Source: an uncultured Collinsella sp. (lineage in GTDB: Bacteria; Actinomycetota; Coriobacteriia; Coriobacteriales; Coriobacteriaceae). Taken from it: 27,639 nucleotides of DNA. The stretch is taken from positions 1 through 27,639 of the forward strand of contig CAADSP010000004.1 in NCBI GenBank assembly GCA_900751755.1. Reading direction: 5' to 3'. This document shows, piece after piece, positions 15,213-22,830 of the stretch. Under the pieces are notes generated by a model. The model worked only from the letters and a program-made list of their open reading frames with translations, was not told the DNA's origin and did not search any database. Both the position numbers and the translations under genes were made by a program. The first letter of the stretch is position 1; each line of letters begins with the position of its first letter.

Positions 15213-15863
15213 TTAGCGAAAATGAGCTCCGCGCACGCTAAACTTCGCACGAGCCTTCGCCAGGCAGTCGTAATGACCCACGTTATGGGCATCGCTCGCG
15301 ATGAAGCTGTACAGGTTCTGATCGAACAGGCGCTGTGCCGGCTTTTTCTCGCGACCAAAGCGACCGCCAGCAATAAAGTCCGCCGAAGCCTGCAGCTTGC
15401 AGCCCATATCGACCAGGCGCTCCGCCACGCTTACATCCTTTTGAACCGCACGATAGCGCTCAGGATGAGCGATGATCACCTGGTAGCCACGGCACTGCAA
15501 ATCGTAAATCGTGTTCTCGTACTCTCTAAACGCATACGCATCGGCATGCGTCGAAAGCTCGAGCAGAAACTCGTTGGTTCCATCGAAATGCAAGTGCTCC
15601 GCGGCATCGATACCAAGCTCAACGAGCTTTCGGTGGTTGACCTCGAAGCCCATCTGGAGCGGAAAACCGTCAGCGTTATCACGCAGCAGCTCAAAGGCAT
15701 CCCACATCTTGTCGTAATCAAAATAGGGATCACGGCAGTGAGGAGTGCAAACGATTCTGGTTACACCAGCCCGCTTGGCAGCCTCGAGCATCGCCAAGCT
15801 CTCATCGAGATCGGCGGCGCCGTCGTCTACACCCGGCAAGATATGGCAATGAATGTCACGCAT
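15213..15863 (-). CDS. cpsB: CpsB/CapC-type PHP-family protein-tyrosine phosphatase
   Basis: A 216-residue metal-dependent phosphatase that removes phosphate from the tyrosine cluster of the partner CpsD kinase, controlling polysaccharide assembly. All PHP metal-ligand motifs are present: H5 and H7 in DIHCHILPGVDDGA, H42 in CTPH, E74 in FEVNHR, H133 in IAHPERY and D191/H193 in ASDAHN. The length is slightly below the usual 240-250. ATG 15863 follows TTAAGGCTGACCT. It starts 17 bases after the CpsD-like stop, in the order CpsC-CpsD-CpsB, so co-transcription is likely. Confidence 0.92.
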   Translation of the reverse strand: MRDIHCHILPGVDDGAADLDESLAMLEAAKRAGVTRIVCTPHCRDPYFDYDKMWDAFELLRDNADGFPLQMGFEVNHRKLVELGIDAAEHLHFDGTNEFLLELSTHADAYAFREYENTIYDLQCRGYQVIIAHPERYRAVQKDVSVAERLVDMGCKLQASADFIAGGRFGREKKPAQRLFDQNLYSFIASDAHNVGHYDCLAKARAKFSVRGAHFR

Positions 15864-15880
15864 AGGTCAGCCTTAATCAA

Positions 15881-16618
15881 CTAAACGTTTGCTCGGTTGG
15901 TGAAGATGCCCTTTTTGGAAGTCCCCTGATCGTCGGAGCCCTTCTTCACCTTCTTACCGTCCTTGGTGTAGTAGGAGTAGTAGTACTCGCTGGTCTCGGT
16001 CTCGCAGTAGTTCATAACGGTACCGATGAGCTTGACCTTTTCGGACTTCTTAAGCTGGCCGATAGCGTTGAGTGCCTCCTCGCGCTTGGTGAAGTCCTCG
16101 CGCACCACGAACAGCGTACCGTCGGTCAGGCTGGCAATCTCGGCAGCATCGATGAAGGTGCCGACCGGGGGAGCATCAAAGATGACGTACTGGAACTTGG
16201 CGGACAGTGCCTTTACCAGCTTGGCAAAGCGGTGAGAGACGATGATGTCAGCAGGATTGGGAATGTGCGGCTCGGCATCGAGGAAGTAGAAGTTCTTCTG
16301 ACCCGTCTCGACAATTGCCTGGTCGATGGAGATCTGCTCGGAAAGGACCGCATAGAGTCCGCCGCGCGAACGAACGCCGAGCATATCGGAAAGGGACCTG
16401 CGGCGCATATCGGCCTCGACCAGGAGCACGGACTTGCCGCTCGTGGCGATAGCCTGGGCAAGGTTGATGGAAACCGTAGACTTGCCCTCGTTGGGAATCG
16501 AGGACGTGACGGTAATGGTGCGAATGGGGTCGTCCACGCTCGCAAAGCGGATGTTGGCCAGAAGGGTCTTGGCGGCATTCTGTACAACGAGCTTATCGGT
16601 GTTCTTTGCCTTAGCCAT
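15881..16618 (-). CDS. cpsD: CpsD/CapB-type bacterial tyrosine kinase
   Basis: A 245-residue cytoplasmic BY-kinase that autophosphorylates on a C-terminal tyrosine cluster when activated by its membrane partner. Walker A is SSIPNEGKSTVSIN (39-52), Walker A' is VLLVEADMRRR (64-74) and Walker B is YVIFDAPPVG (144-153). The substrate tail EYYYSYYTKDGKK has five tyrosines (212-217). The N-terminal half includes the EAL/RF-type interaction segment before the P-loop. It begins two bases after the CpsC-like stop and precedes the PHP phosphatase, the order found in streptococcal capsule loci. Confidence 0.94.
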   Translation of the reverse strand: MAKAKNTDKLVVQNAAKTLLANIRFASVDDPIRTITVTSSIPNEGKSTVSINLAQAIATSGKSVLLVEADMRRRSLSDMLGVRSRGGLYAVLSEQISIDQAIVETGQKNFYFLDAEPHIPNPADIIVSHRFAKLVKALSAKFQYVIFDAPPVGTFIDAAEIASLTDGTLFVVREDFTKREEALNAIGQLKKSEKVKLIGTVMNYCETETSEYYYSYYTKDGKKVKKGSDDQGTSKKGIFTNRANV

Positions 16619-16620
16619 GC

Positions 16621-17277
16621 CTATTTACCACCTTTCATAGCCGGAATTCGGCCAACAACGGGAATGCCCAGGAGCTCTTCCGCCTCTTCGGCACCGCGGA
16701 TGCGGGTATTGAGCATGTCTGCCAAAACGACATAGGCAACTGCGATAAAGATACCGGCGAGGAACGCGACGGCAATATACAGCGTGCGCTTGGGGCCGCT
16801 GGGGGCTTCGGGGGTCTTGGCCTCGTCGATAACGTTGATGCTCTGGGCAGCGCCGACGTTCTGAGCGACCGTACTCACCGAGCTGGCCATGGCCTTTGCG
16901 ACCTTAGCCGTCTCCTTGGCATCGGTGCCGGTAACCGAAAGCGTAATGACACGCGTGGTGGTCTCGGAGGAAACAGACACCTTGTAGTCATCCAGATCGG
17001 TGAGGCCCAGTTCATTGGCTGCGCCGCTCTTAACGCTATCGCTATCCAGCAGCGTGGCGATATCGTTGGAAAGCATCTGGCTCGCCGAGAGATCGTTGTA
17101 GCTCATCTGGCCGCTATCGTCGGTCTTGGCGAGAATGTACATGCTCGTCGTCGCGGTATAGGTGTTGTCCATCGCGGCGAAGGACACGATGCCCATGGCG
17201 ATCGCGCAGACCACCGGAAGGGTGATGACCAGCTTGAGGTGCTTTTTGAGCAGCTGGAACAGTTCGAGAAGGGTCAT
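16621..17277 (-). CDS. cpsC: CpsC/YveK-type Wzz chain-length and kinase-activator protein
   Basis: A 218-residue polysaccharide copolymerase-type membrane protein that sets polymer length and activates the CpsD kinase. The N-terminal LLELFQLLKKHLKLVITLP is the Wzz-domain start, with helix 1 at about 15-35. An extracytoplasmic domain of about 130 residues follows. The proline-rich TPEAPSGPKR precedes helix 2 (about 166-187), and a short cytoplasmic tail ends with the conserved LLGIPVVGRIP. ATG 17277 follows AAAGGCAAGCTGC. It is the first gene of the Cps set; the 195-base gap upstream holds the kinase terminator (17419-17447), a small ACAGG-CTCT-CCTGT palindrome and no strong promoter match. 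Confidence 0.92.
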   Translation of the reverse strand: MTLLELFQLLKKHLKLVITLPVVCAIAMGIVSFAAMDNTYTATTSMYILAKTDDSGQMSYNDLSASQMLSNDIATLLDSDSVKSGAANELGLTDLDDYKVSVSSETTTRVITLSVTGTDAKETAKVAKAMASSVSTVAQNVGAAQSINVIDEAKTPEAPSGPKRTLYIAVAFLAGIFIAVAYVVLADMLNTRIRGAEEAEELLGIPVVGRIPAMKGGK

Positions 17278-17418
17278 GCAGCTTGCCTTTCATTTCCCCA
17301 GTTCGGATTGACAAAACTGTCCGTATGTTATCGCATCTTTTTACCGAGACCAAACTCTATACATAAGAAACAGGCTCTCCTGTAAAAATGTCGGAAGCAA
17401 TCGTAAAATTGCACAACA

Positions 17419-17447
17419 ACGCCGCACCCGAAAGTCAAATGCGGCGT
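17419..17447 (-). terminator. terminator downstream of the PhoR-type kinase
   Basis: An 8-bp stem (ACGCCGCA with TGCGGCGT) with a 13-base loop, then TTGTTGTGCAATTTT on the minus strand. It lies 26 bases past the kinase stop. The T-run is interrupted, so strength is moderate. Confidence 0.65.
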
Positions 17448-17472
17448 CTACATCAATATCTATGTTGTATCG

Positions 17473-18897
17473 CTATGCGAATGGCTCGTCCTGCTGTATG
17501 GGAAACGTCACCGTAATGGTGGTTCCCACGCCCAACTCGCTCGACAGATCGAGCGTGGCGTGATGATACAGGGCCGCATGCTTGACAATGGCAAGCCCCA
17601 GACCGGTTCCGCCGCGTGCCTTGGACCTACTCTTGTCCACGCGATAGAACCGCTCAAATACCTTGCCCTGTTCTTCAGGCGCGATACCGATTCCCGTGTC
17701 GGCGACCGCGAGGAACGGATGGCCTTCGTCGTTGGTGCCGCACTGCAGCACAACTGTACCGCCGGGCCGATTGTAGCGGATGGCGTTGCTCGCCAGATTA
17801 TAGATGAGCTCGTCAATCAAGCGCGACACGCCCTCGATGACCACAGGCTTGGTCTCATGACTTATCGTCACATTCGCCTGACGGGCGACCTGTTCAAGAC
17901 GCTGCTCAACCGCGTAGATGGCACGCGAGAGCTCAATAGGCTCCGTGGACCCAATGGGCACCGCCTCGCCCTCAGTTGCACGCTCGGCCTCGTCCAAGTT
18001 AGACAGCGTAAGGATGTCGTTGACAAGCGCTGCCAAGCGGCCCGCCTCACGATAGATGCGACCGCCAAAGTTGCGCAGGTCGTCCTCGCCCTCGACCATG
18101 CCGTTTGCAATGAGCTCGGCATAGCCCGAAATCGCCGTAAGCGGCGTCTTGAGCTCATGAGTGATATTCGCTGTGAACTCGCGGCGCATACGGTCGTTGT
18201 CCGCTAGCACCGCCATTTGGCGCTTGAGTTCCTGGCGTTGCGACTCGATACGCTCAAGCATGGGGACCATCTCGGCATAGGCGTGCTCATAGCTACGGCG
18301 TGGGTGGTCCAAATCCACCTCTTGCAACGGCGCGATGATGGCACGGGACTCGCGGCGCGCCATGAAAAACGAGAGTACCGCACCCGCTGCTGCGATAAGC
18401 AGCATCGGCGCCACCATCGACAGCAAAATCGCCGCAACGCCAGGCTGGGCCTGCGCCAAGCGGACAACCTGGCCGTTATCAAGGGCGACGGCGCGATACA
18501 GCATAATCTCGTCGAGCGTAGAGCTTGCGCGCTCCGCGGAACCCAAACCACTCTCAAAGGCCTCGATGACCTCGGGGCGATCGCCATGGTTGGGCAGTGT
18601 GGAAGGCGACGCCTCGTTGTCGTAGGCAACTGATCCATCCTTGTTAATCAGCGTGATGCGCAAGTCCTCGCGATCGAGGCTACGCAAGAACGGGATGGGC
18701 TCCTGCTGCTCGTCGAGGACGGCAGCAATGAGCTCGGTTTCCTGCGCCAGATTGGCACTCGTGGCATCCGCCAAGGTGTTTTGCACAAAGAACGCACCCA
18801 GCACCGTAAACGCCACGATAACCGCCATGGCACAGACAAAGATCGTCACAAAAACGCGGTGCGACAGCGTATGTTTTCCCTGGGGGGTAAAGACCAC
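17473..18897 (-). CDS. PhoR-type sensor histidine kinase
   Basis: A 474-residue membrane sensor kinase. Helix 1 (about 14-38), an extracytoplasmic region of about 110 residues, helix 2 (about 155-179) and a linker lead to the HisKA box FTANITHELKTPLTAISGY with phospho-acceptor H247. The ATPase domain has the N-box NLASNAIRYN, ADTGIGI, the F-box FERFYRVDKSRS and GGTGLGLAIVK. It begins with GTG 18897, three bases after the regulator stop, and its GGAGGAG ribosome site overlaps that gene's end, so the two are translationally linked. With pstB upstream it most likely senses phosphate status (PhoR), which is inference from context. Confidence 0.92.
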   Translation of the reverse strand: MVFTPQGKHTLSHRVFVTIFVCAMAVIVAFTVLGAFFVQNTLADATSANLAQETELIAAVLDEQQEPIPFLRSLDREDLRITLINKDGSVAYDNEASPSTLPNHGDRPEVIEAFESGLGSAERASSTLDEIMLYRAVALDNGQVVRLAQAQPGVAAILLSMVAPMLLIAAAGAVLSFFMARRESRAIIAPLQEVDLDHPRRSYEHAYAEMVPMLERIESQRQELKRQMAVLADNDRMRREFTANITHELKTPLTAISGYAELIANGMVEGEDDLRNFGGRIYREAGRLAALVNDILTLSNLDEAERATEGEAVPIGSTEPIELSRAIYAVEQRLEQVARQANVTISHETKPVVIEGVSRLIDELIYNLASNAIRYNRPGGTVVLQCGTNDEGHPFLAVADTGIGIAPEEQGKVFERFYRVDKSRSKARGGTGLGLAIVKHAALYHHATLDLSSELGVGTTITVTFPIQQDEPFA

Positions 18898-18900
18898 GGG

Positions 18901-19629
18901 TTACTCCTCCGATGCGGTGGCCGCGGTGTCGTCACCTTCGGCACCATCACCGGCAGAAGGCTCGGCCAAGCGGTAGCCCACGCCGCGCACGGTCTCGATG
19001 GCGCTGGCATGCTCGCCCAGTTTTTGGCGAAGCGTCTGCACGTGCACGTCAACGGTGCGCGAACCGCCGTCGAAGTCCCAACCCCACACGCTCTGCAGCA
19101 ACGACTCGCGGGTAAAGACCACGCCGGGCTTGCGCATGAGGTACTCGAGAAGGTCGAACTCGCGCAGGGTGAGCTTAAGCGGCTCGCCGGCAACGGTCAC
19201 CTCGCGATGGCTGGGCGAGAGCACAATGTCGCCCACGCTGAGCACATCGCTTGCCTGTTTGACCATGCCGCCGCGACGCAGCAGGGCGCGGCAGCGGCTC
19301 GCAAGCTCCATGAGCGAAAACGGCTTAGTCAGGTAATCGTCGGCACCGCCATCGAGCGCCATCACCTTGTCGAGCTCGGTATCCTTGACGGTAAGCATCA
19401 TGATGGGCACCGTCGCCGTCAGGCGATCGGCACGCAGTCGACGCATAATCGCCAAGCCATCGGTATCGGGCAGCATGATGTCGAGCAGGACGGCATCGGG
19501 TACCCGTCGCGCCACGGCAGCCTTAAACTCACCGTCGCACGAAAAGCCTTCGGCCTCAATCCCCTGCTTGCGCAGCGCATAGACCGTCAAATCCCTGATG
19601 TTGTCATCGTCCTCGACGTAATAGATCAT
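18901..19629 (-). CDS. PhoB/PhoP-type (OmpR-family) response regulator
   Basis: 242 residues: receiver domain with acidic pocket E6-D8, phospho-acceptor D50 in LLDIMLPDTDG, T80 and K102 in DDYLTKPFS. The winged-helix DNA-binding domain (about 135-225) contains LTLREFDLLEYL and RTVDVHVQTLRQKLG. A short acidic Ala/Gly/Asp-rich tail follows. The start taken is ATG 19629, six bases after AAAGGGG; an in-frame start at 19653 has no site. It is followed by its kinase and preceded by pstB, 64 bases upstream, so it is the likely phosphate regulator. Confidence 0.93.
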   Translation of the reverse strand: MIYYVEDDDNIRDLTVYALRKQGIEAEGFSCDGEFKAAVARRVPDAVLLDIMLPDTDGLAIMRRLRADRLTATVPIMMLTVKDTELDKVMALDGGADDYLTKPFSLMELASRCRALLRRGGMVKQASDVLSVGDIVLSPSHREVTVAGEPLKLTLREFDLLEYLMRKPGVVFTRESLLQSVWGWDFDGGSRTVDVHVQTLRQKLGEHASAIETVRGVGYRLAEPSAGDGAEGDDTAATASEE

Positions 19630-19669
19630 GTTGAACCCCTTTGCGGCCGGCATGACCGCATCTTAACCC

Positions 19670-19683
19670 TAAAGGTACCTTTA
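19670..19683. promoter_or_regulatory. 14-bp perfect palindrome between pstB and the regulator
   Basis: TAAAGGTACCTTTA lies ten bases past the pstB stop and 40 bases before the regulator ATG. It is too AT-rich and short to terminate and could be a protein site. No function can be assigned from sequence. Confidence 0.3.
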
Positions 19684-19693
19684 CTAGATGGTA

Positions 19694-20569
19694 TCAGCCA
19701 AAACGTCCCGTCAAATAATCCGCCGTGCGCGGATCGGTCGGATTCTTGAAGAGTTGCGCGGTGGGCGCGTGCTCCACCAGCTCACCCAGCAAAAAGAATG
19801 CGACCGAGTCGGAGATACGCGCCGCCTGCTGCATATTGTGCGTAACGACCACGAGCGTGCAGGTCTCTTTGAGCTCGCAGGCCAGCTGCTCCACCACCAG
19901 CGTCGACACAGGGTCGAGTGCCGAGGTCGGCTCGTCCATCAGCAGAATGTCGGGCTGCACGGCAAGTGCGCGGGCGATGCACAGGCGCTGCTGCTGGCCG
20001 CCCGAAAGACCCAGACCCGATTCTTTGAGCTTGTCCTTGACCTCGTCCCACAGGGCGGCGCGTCGCAGGGAGTCTTCGACCAGCTCGTCGAGCACGACGC
20101 GGTCGCGCACTCCCATGCCGCGAGGACCGTAGGCAACGTTGTCGTAGATGCTCATGGGAAACGGGTTGGGGCGCTGAAACACCATGCCCACGCGCTGGCG
20201 CAAACGGCAGATGTCGTAATCGCCCAGGATATCTTGACCATCGAGCGCAATCTTGCCCTCGATGCGGCAATCCTTGATGCCGTCGTTCATGCGGTTAAAG
20301 CAGCGCAGCAACGTGGACTTTCCGCAGCCCGAAGGCCCGATAAACGAGGTGATCTGCTTGTCGCGGATCTTGATATTCACGTCCTTGAGCGCATGATGGT
20401 CGCCATAGAACAGGTCGAGGCCCTCGACGTCGATGCGCGTCGGCGAGGCGGCAAGATCCTCTGCCGTGGGGCGAGTCGCATCCCCAACCTCGCGCTCGTG
20501 CGCGGCCTCGGCCTGCGCTTCCATGAGTTCTTCAAGCTCCGTGGGCTCCACAGCCGCAGCAGCCGTCAT
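19694..20569 (-). CDS. pstB: phosphate ABC transporter ATP-binding protein PstB
   Basis: The ATPase of the Pst high-affinity phosphate importer, acting on the cytoplasmic face with PstC/PstA. It has 291 residues: Walker A GPSGCGKST (78-86), Q-loop VFQRPNPFPMSIYDNVAYG typical of PstB, signature LSGGQQQRLCIARAL (188-202), Walker B ILLMDEPTSALD (208-219) and the H-loop VVTHNMQQAARISD. A 45-residue hydrophilic N-terminal extension rich in Glu and Ala is additional to the usual 250-residue core. ATG 20569 has GGAGGT seven bases upstream. pstS, pstC, pstA and phoU are not beside it; instead a PhoB/PhoR-like pair follows. Three half sites at 11-bp spacing lie upstream. Confidence 0.96.
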   Translation of the reverse strand: MTAAAAVEPTELEELMEAQAEAAHEREVGDATRPTAEDLAASPTRIDVEGLDLFYGDHHALKDVNIKIRDKQITSFIGPSGCGKSTLLRCFNRMNDGIKDCRIEGKIALDGQDILGDYDICRLRQRVGMVFQRPNPFPMSIYDNVAYGPRGMGVRDRVVLDELVEDSLRRAALWDEVKDKLKESGLGLSGGQQQRLCIARALAVQPDILLMDEPTSALDPVSTLVVEQLACELKETCTLVVVTHNMQQAARISDSVAFFLLGELVEHAPTAQLFKNPTDPRTADYLTGRFG

Positions 20570-20584
20570 ACCGCATACCTCCAC

Positions 20585-20610
20585 ATCGATATCAATTCAG
20601 CAGTATCGAT
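20585..20610. promoter_or_regulatory. inverted repeat upstream of pstB
   Basis: ATCGATA and TATCGAT are separated by 12 bases, ending 16 bases before the pstB ATG. It could be an operator or a leader hairpin near the ribosome site. Symmetry is the only evidence. Confidence 0.3.
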
Positions 20611-20634
20611 AGTAGAAATCGCGGCTCATATGCA

Positions 20635-20661
20635 CGTGAGCGCATTGTCAAGTGTTTGTAA
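20635..20661 (-). promoter_or_regulatory. candidate PHO box upstream of pstB
   Basis: On the minus strand TTACA (20657-20661), TGACA (20646-20650) and TCACG (20635-20639) are spaced exactly 11 bp apart. Actinobacterial PhoP sites are direct repeats of 11-bp units with a TTCAC-like core, so the geometry fits. The middle unit also forms a perfect TTGACA -35 hexamer. The box ends 66 bases before the pstB ATG. Assignment to the adjacent regulator is inference. Confidence 0.45.
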
Positions 20662-20672
20662 GGGCACGCTGG

Positions 20673-21911
20673 CTATACGGCGGGCAGCTCGATGGTGAAT
20701 ATCGTGTGTTCGGGCGTCGATTCACATGCAACGGTACCGCCGTGTGCCGCGATGATCTCCTTGGCAATAGCAAGGCCCAGACCGGCACCACCGCGATTGG
20801 TCGCACGCGCCGCATCCAGGCGATAGAACTTCTCAAAGATCACCTTGAGCTTAGCCGCAGGGATAGGATCGCCCTGATTGATAAAGCGCACGCGCACGCC
20901 GCCATCGTCTTGGCGCCCGGCCTCAATCGTGATAGTCGAGCCCTCATAGCTATAGGCGACGGCGTTTTTCATGATGTTGTTAAACACGCGGGCCATCTTG
21001 TCGCCATCCACGAGCACCGTCAGGTCCTCGCGAATATCAACTTGGACTTCCTTATGCTGCTCGTTGAGGATGGGATAGAACTCGTCAGTCACCTGAGCCA
21101 GCAGCAACCCCAGATCAACATAGCCGCGCGTGAGCACGATATCGTGGAAGTCAAAGCGCGTGATATCGAAGAACTCTTCGATGAGCGCATCAAGCCGGTG
21201 CGCCTTGTCGAGCGCCACGCCCGTAAAGTGCGTACGTTGCTCAACCGGCAGCTCGGGAGCCTCTTGCAGCAGCGAAAGATAGCCCACCACGCTGGCAAGC
21301 GGGGTGCGCAGGTCATGTGCCAAGTACGTGACCAGATCGTCCTTGCGATGCGACTCGTCACGCAGAGCTTGCTGCACCTTGCGCTCACGGTCACGCACGC
21401 GGTTAAGGGCGCCCTCGGCCTCCAAGAAGTCGCCGTCGATGTTGTCCCAGGTGTCGGGGTGATCGATCAGGCGATCTTGAATACGAGCGGCCAGCACACA
21501 ATCGGCATGCTGTTCGCCCTGCTCGTAGCCCTGGTAGTACAGGGCGCGGCCGCACAAGAACAGCACGCACACGGCAAGCGCCAGCACAAAGCCAAGCATG
21601 TTGAATACAAAGCCGGCATCGAACAGCACCGGCCCTTCAATGCCGCCGAGCGCCATGGCGCCAATCGCCAACGTCATGGCCCACGCGGCACCGCCGATCA
21701 CCACGCACCGACGCACAATTTCAAATCGATCGATTAGCAAAAAGCCAACAAGCAGCACCGCCAAGATTCCAGCGATGTTATCGATGCCAATCAGCAGCAG
21801 GCTCAGCAAAAAGAGCAGCACCGTTGCAAGCGCGCGGTTGTCGACGACTGACCTCACGTATTCAAAGAGTCGATCGGGCACCTCGAACGCTTGCCTATCG
21901 TCTTTTGTCAT
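20673..21911 (-). CDS. VanS-like sensor histidine kinase
   Basis: 412 residues. Hydrophobic segments lie at about 28-60, 70-90 and 100-122, with little extracytoplasmic sequence, so it probably senses within the membrane or through its loops. The HisKA region TYLAHDLRTPLASVVGYL (H199) followed by SLLQEAPELP and DALIEEFFDITRFD closely resembles VanS of glycopeptide-resistance operons. The ATPase domain has NIMKNAVAYS, an F-box FEKFYRLD and RGGAGLGLAIAKEI; the G1 box reads INQGDPI, without the usual DxGxG, as in VanS-like kinases. ATG 21911 has GAGG eight bases upstream. It follows its regulator by 26 bases. No vanHAX genes are present, so this is not evidence of resistance. Confidence 0.88.
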   Translation of the reverse strand: MTKDDRQAFEVPDRLFEYVRSVVDNRALATVLLFLLSLLLIGIDNIAGILAVLLVGFLLIDRFEIVRRCVVIGGAAWAMTLAIGAMALGGIEGPVLFDAGFVFNMLGFVLALAVCVLFLCGRALYYQGYEQGEQHADCVLAARIQDRLIDHPDTWDNIDGDFLEAEGALNRVRDRERKVQQALRDESHRKDDLVTYLAHDLRTPLASVVGYLSLLQEAPELPVEQRTHFTGVALDKAHRLDALIEEFFDITRFDFHDIVLTRGYVDLGLLLAQVTDEFYPILNEQHKEVQVDIREDLTVLVDGDKMARVFNNIMKNAVAYSYEGSTITIEAGRQDDGGVRVRFINQGDPIPAAKLKVIFEKFYRLDAARATNRGGAGLGLAIAKEIIAAHGGTVACESTPEHTIFTIELPAV

Positions 21912-21937
21912 ATCAAGATCCTCACAAGCGAAAAGCG

Positions 21938-22633
21938 TTATTCGATGATGTAGCCGACGCCCCAGACGTTTTTGATAAAGCGCGGCTTTTGTGCGTCGTC
22001 GCCAATCTTTTCGCGCAAGTGGCGAATGTGCACCATCACCGTATTGTTGGAGCCGGGCATAAAATCCTCGTTCCACACTGCGCGGAACAGGTCCTCCACG
22101 GCCACCACGCTGCCACGATGCTCGACCAGATACAGCAAGATTGAATACTCGGTGGGTGTGAGGCGTACCGGTGAACCGTCCACCGTCACGGAACGAGCTT
22201 CGCGGTTGATCTCCAAGCCGTCGAGCTGAATGGTCGGCGACTCGGCCGCCTGTGCGCGGCTACCGTAGCTGGTGTAGCGGCGAAGCTGAGCGTGCACGCG
22301 CGCGATGAGCTCCAGAGGACGAAACGGCTTAACCACGTAATCGTCCGCGCCAAGCGAAAGGCCCTCGATCTTGTATTGCTGGGCATCGCGCGCCGTCAGC
22401 ATGATCACGGGATAGGTATGGCTGGAACGGATCGTACGCAGCAGCTCAAAGCCATCGATATCGGGCAGCATGACATCCAGCAGCGCCAGATCGAACTCCT
22501 GCTCCAAGATTGCCTTGGCAGCATCGGCCCCGCTATAGGCAATCTGGACATCAAAGCCCTCTTTTGTAAGGTAGATACCAACCAAGTCGGCGATGGCCTT
22601 CTCGTCATCAACTACCAGTATGCGCTCGTTCAT
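21938..22633 (-). CDS. VanR-like (OmpR-family) response regulator
   Basis: 231 residues: receiver with D9/D10, phospho-acceptor D53 in LLDVMLPDIDG, T80 and K102 in DDYVVKPFRPLELIARV, the last phrase shared with VanR. The winged-helix domain (about 130-228) contains LTPTEYSILLYLVEHRG and NNTVMVHIRHLREKIG. ATG 22633 follows GAGAGGAGCACGC. It is divergent from the D,D-carboxypeptidase at 22831 and upstream of its VanS-like partner. Control of that peptidase is a reasonable guess from arrangement, not shown by a recognised binding site. Confidence 0.9.
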   Translation of the reverse strand: MNERILVVDDEKAIADLVGIYLTKEGFDVQIAYSGADAAKAILEQEFDLALLDVMLPDIDGFELLRTIRSSHTYPVIMLTARDAQQYKIEGLSLGADDYVVKPFRPLELIARVHAQLRRYTSYGSRAQAAESPTIQLDGLEINREARSVTVDGSPVRLTPTEYSILLYLVEHRGSVVAVEDLFRAVWNEDFMPGSNNTVMVHIRHLREKIGDDAQKPRFIKNVWGVGYIIE

Positions 22634-22653
22634 GCGTGCTCCTCTCGCGCTCC

Positions 22654-22659
22654 ATTATG
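22654..22659 (-). promoter_or_regulatory. -10 box of the VanR-like operon
   Basis: The minus strand reads CATAAT 20 bases upstream of the regulator ATG, which would give a leader of only about 14 nt. A TTAAG-N5-CTTAA inverted repeat lies further upstream in the shared divergent region. Confidence 0.4.
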
Positions 22660-22785
22660 CCCGAGGGGGCGCCCGTCACACACAACAAGCGTGGGTGATT
22701 AAGTCGGCCTTAAGCACCCTTGTGCCCGTTCGGGAGCGGATGTGGGCCACGCACGCACGCGATGATCGCCGACGCCGGCAAACGA

Positions 22786-22791
22786 TATACT
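22786..22791 (+). promoter_or_regulatory. -10 box of the D,D-carboxypeptidase gene
   Basis: TATACT lies 40 bases upstream of the chosen GTG start (22831), placing transcription start near 22798. This argues against the upstream in-frame ATG (22762). The -35 region is poor, which would suit an activator-dependent promoter. Confidence 0.45.
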
Positions 22792-22830
22792 CTAGTTCCA
22801 GAAGAGACCATCCCGTCGAAAGCGAAATCC

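Noticed and set aside
17375..17400. ACAGG-CTCT-CCTGT palindrome and TATAGA as the CpsC promoter and operator
   Set aside because: The spacing between possible -35 (TTTACA) and TATAGA is 19 bp and the palindrome arms are only five bases; too weak to list as a feature.
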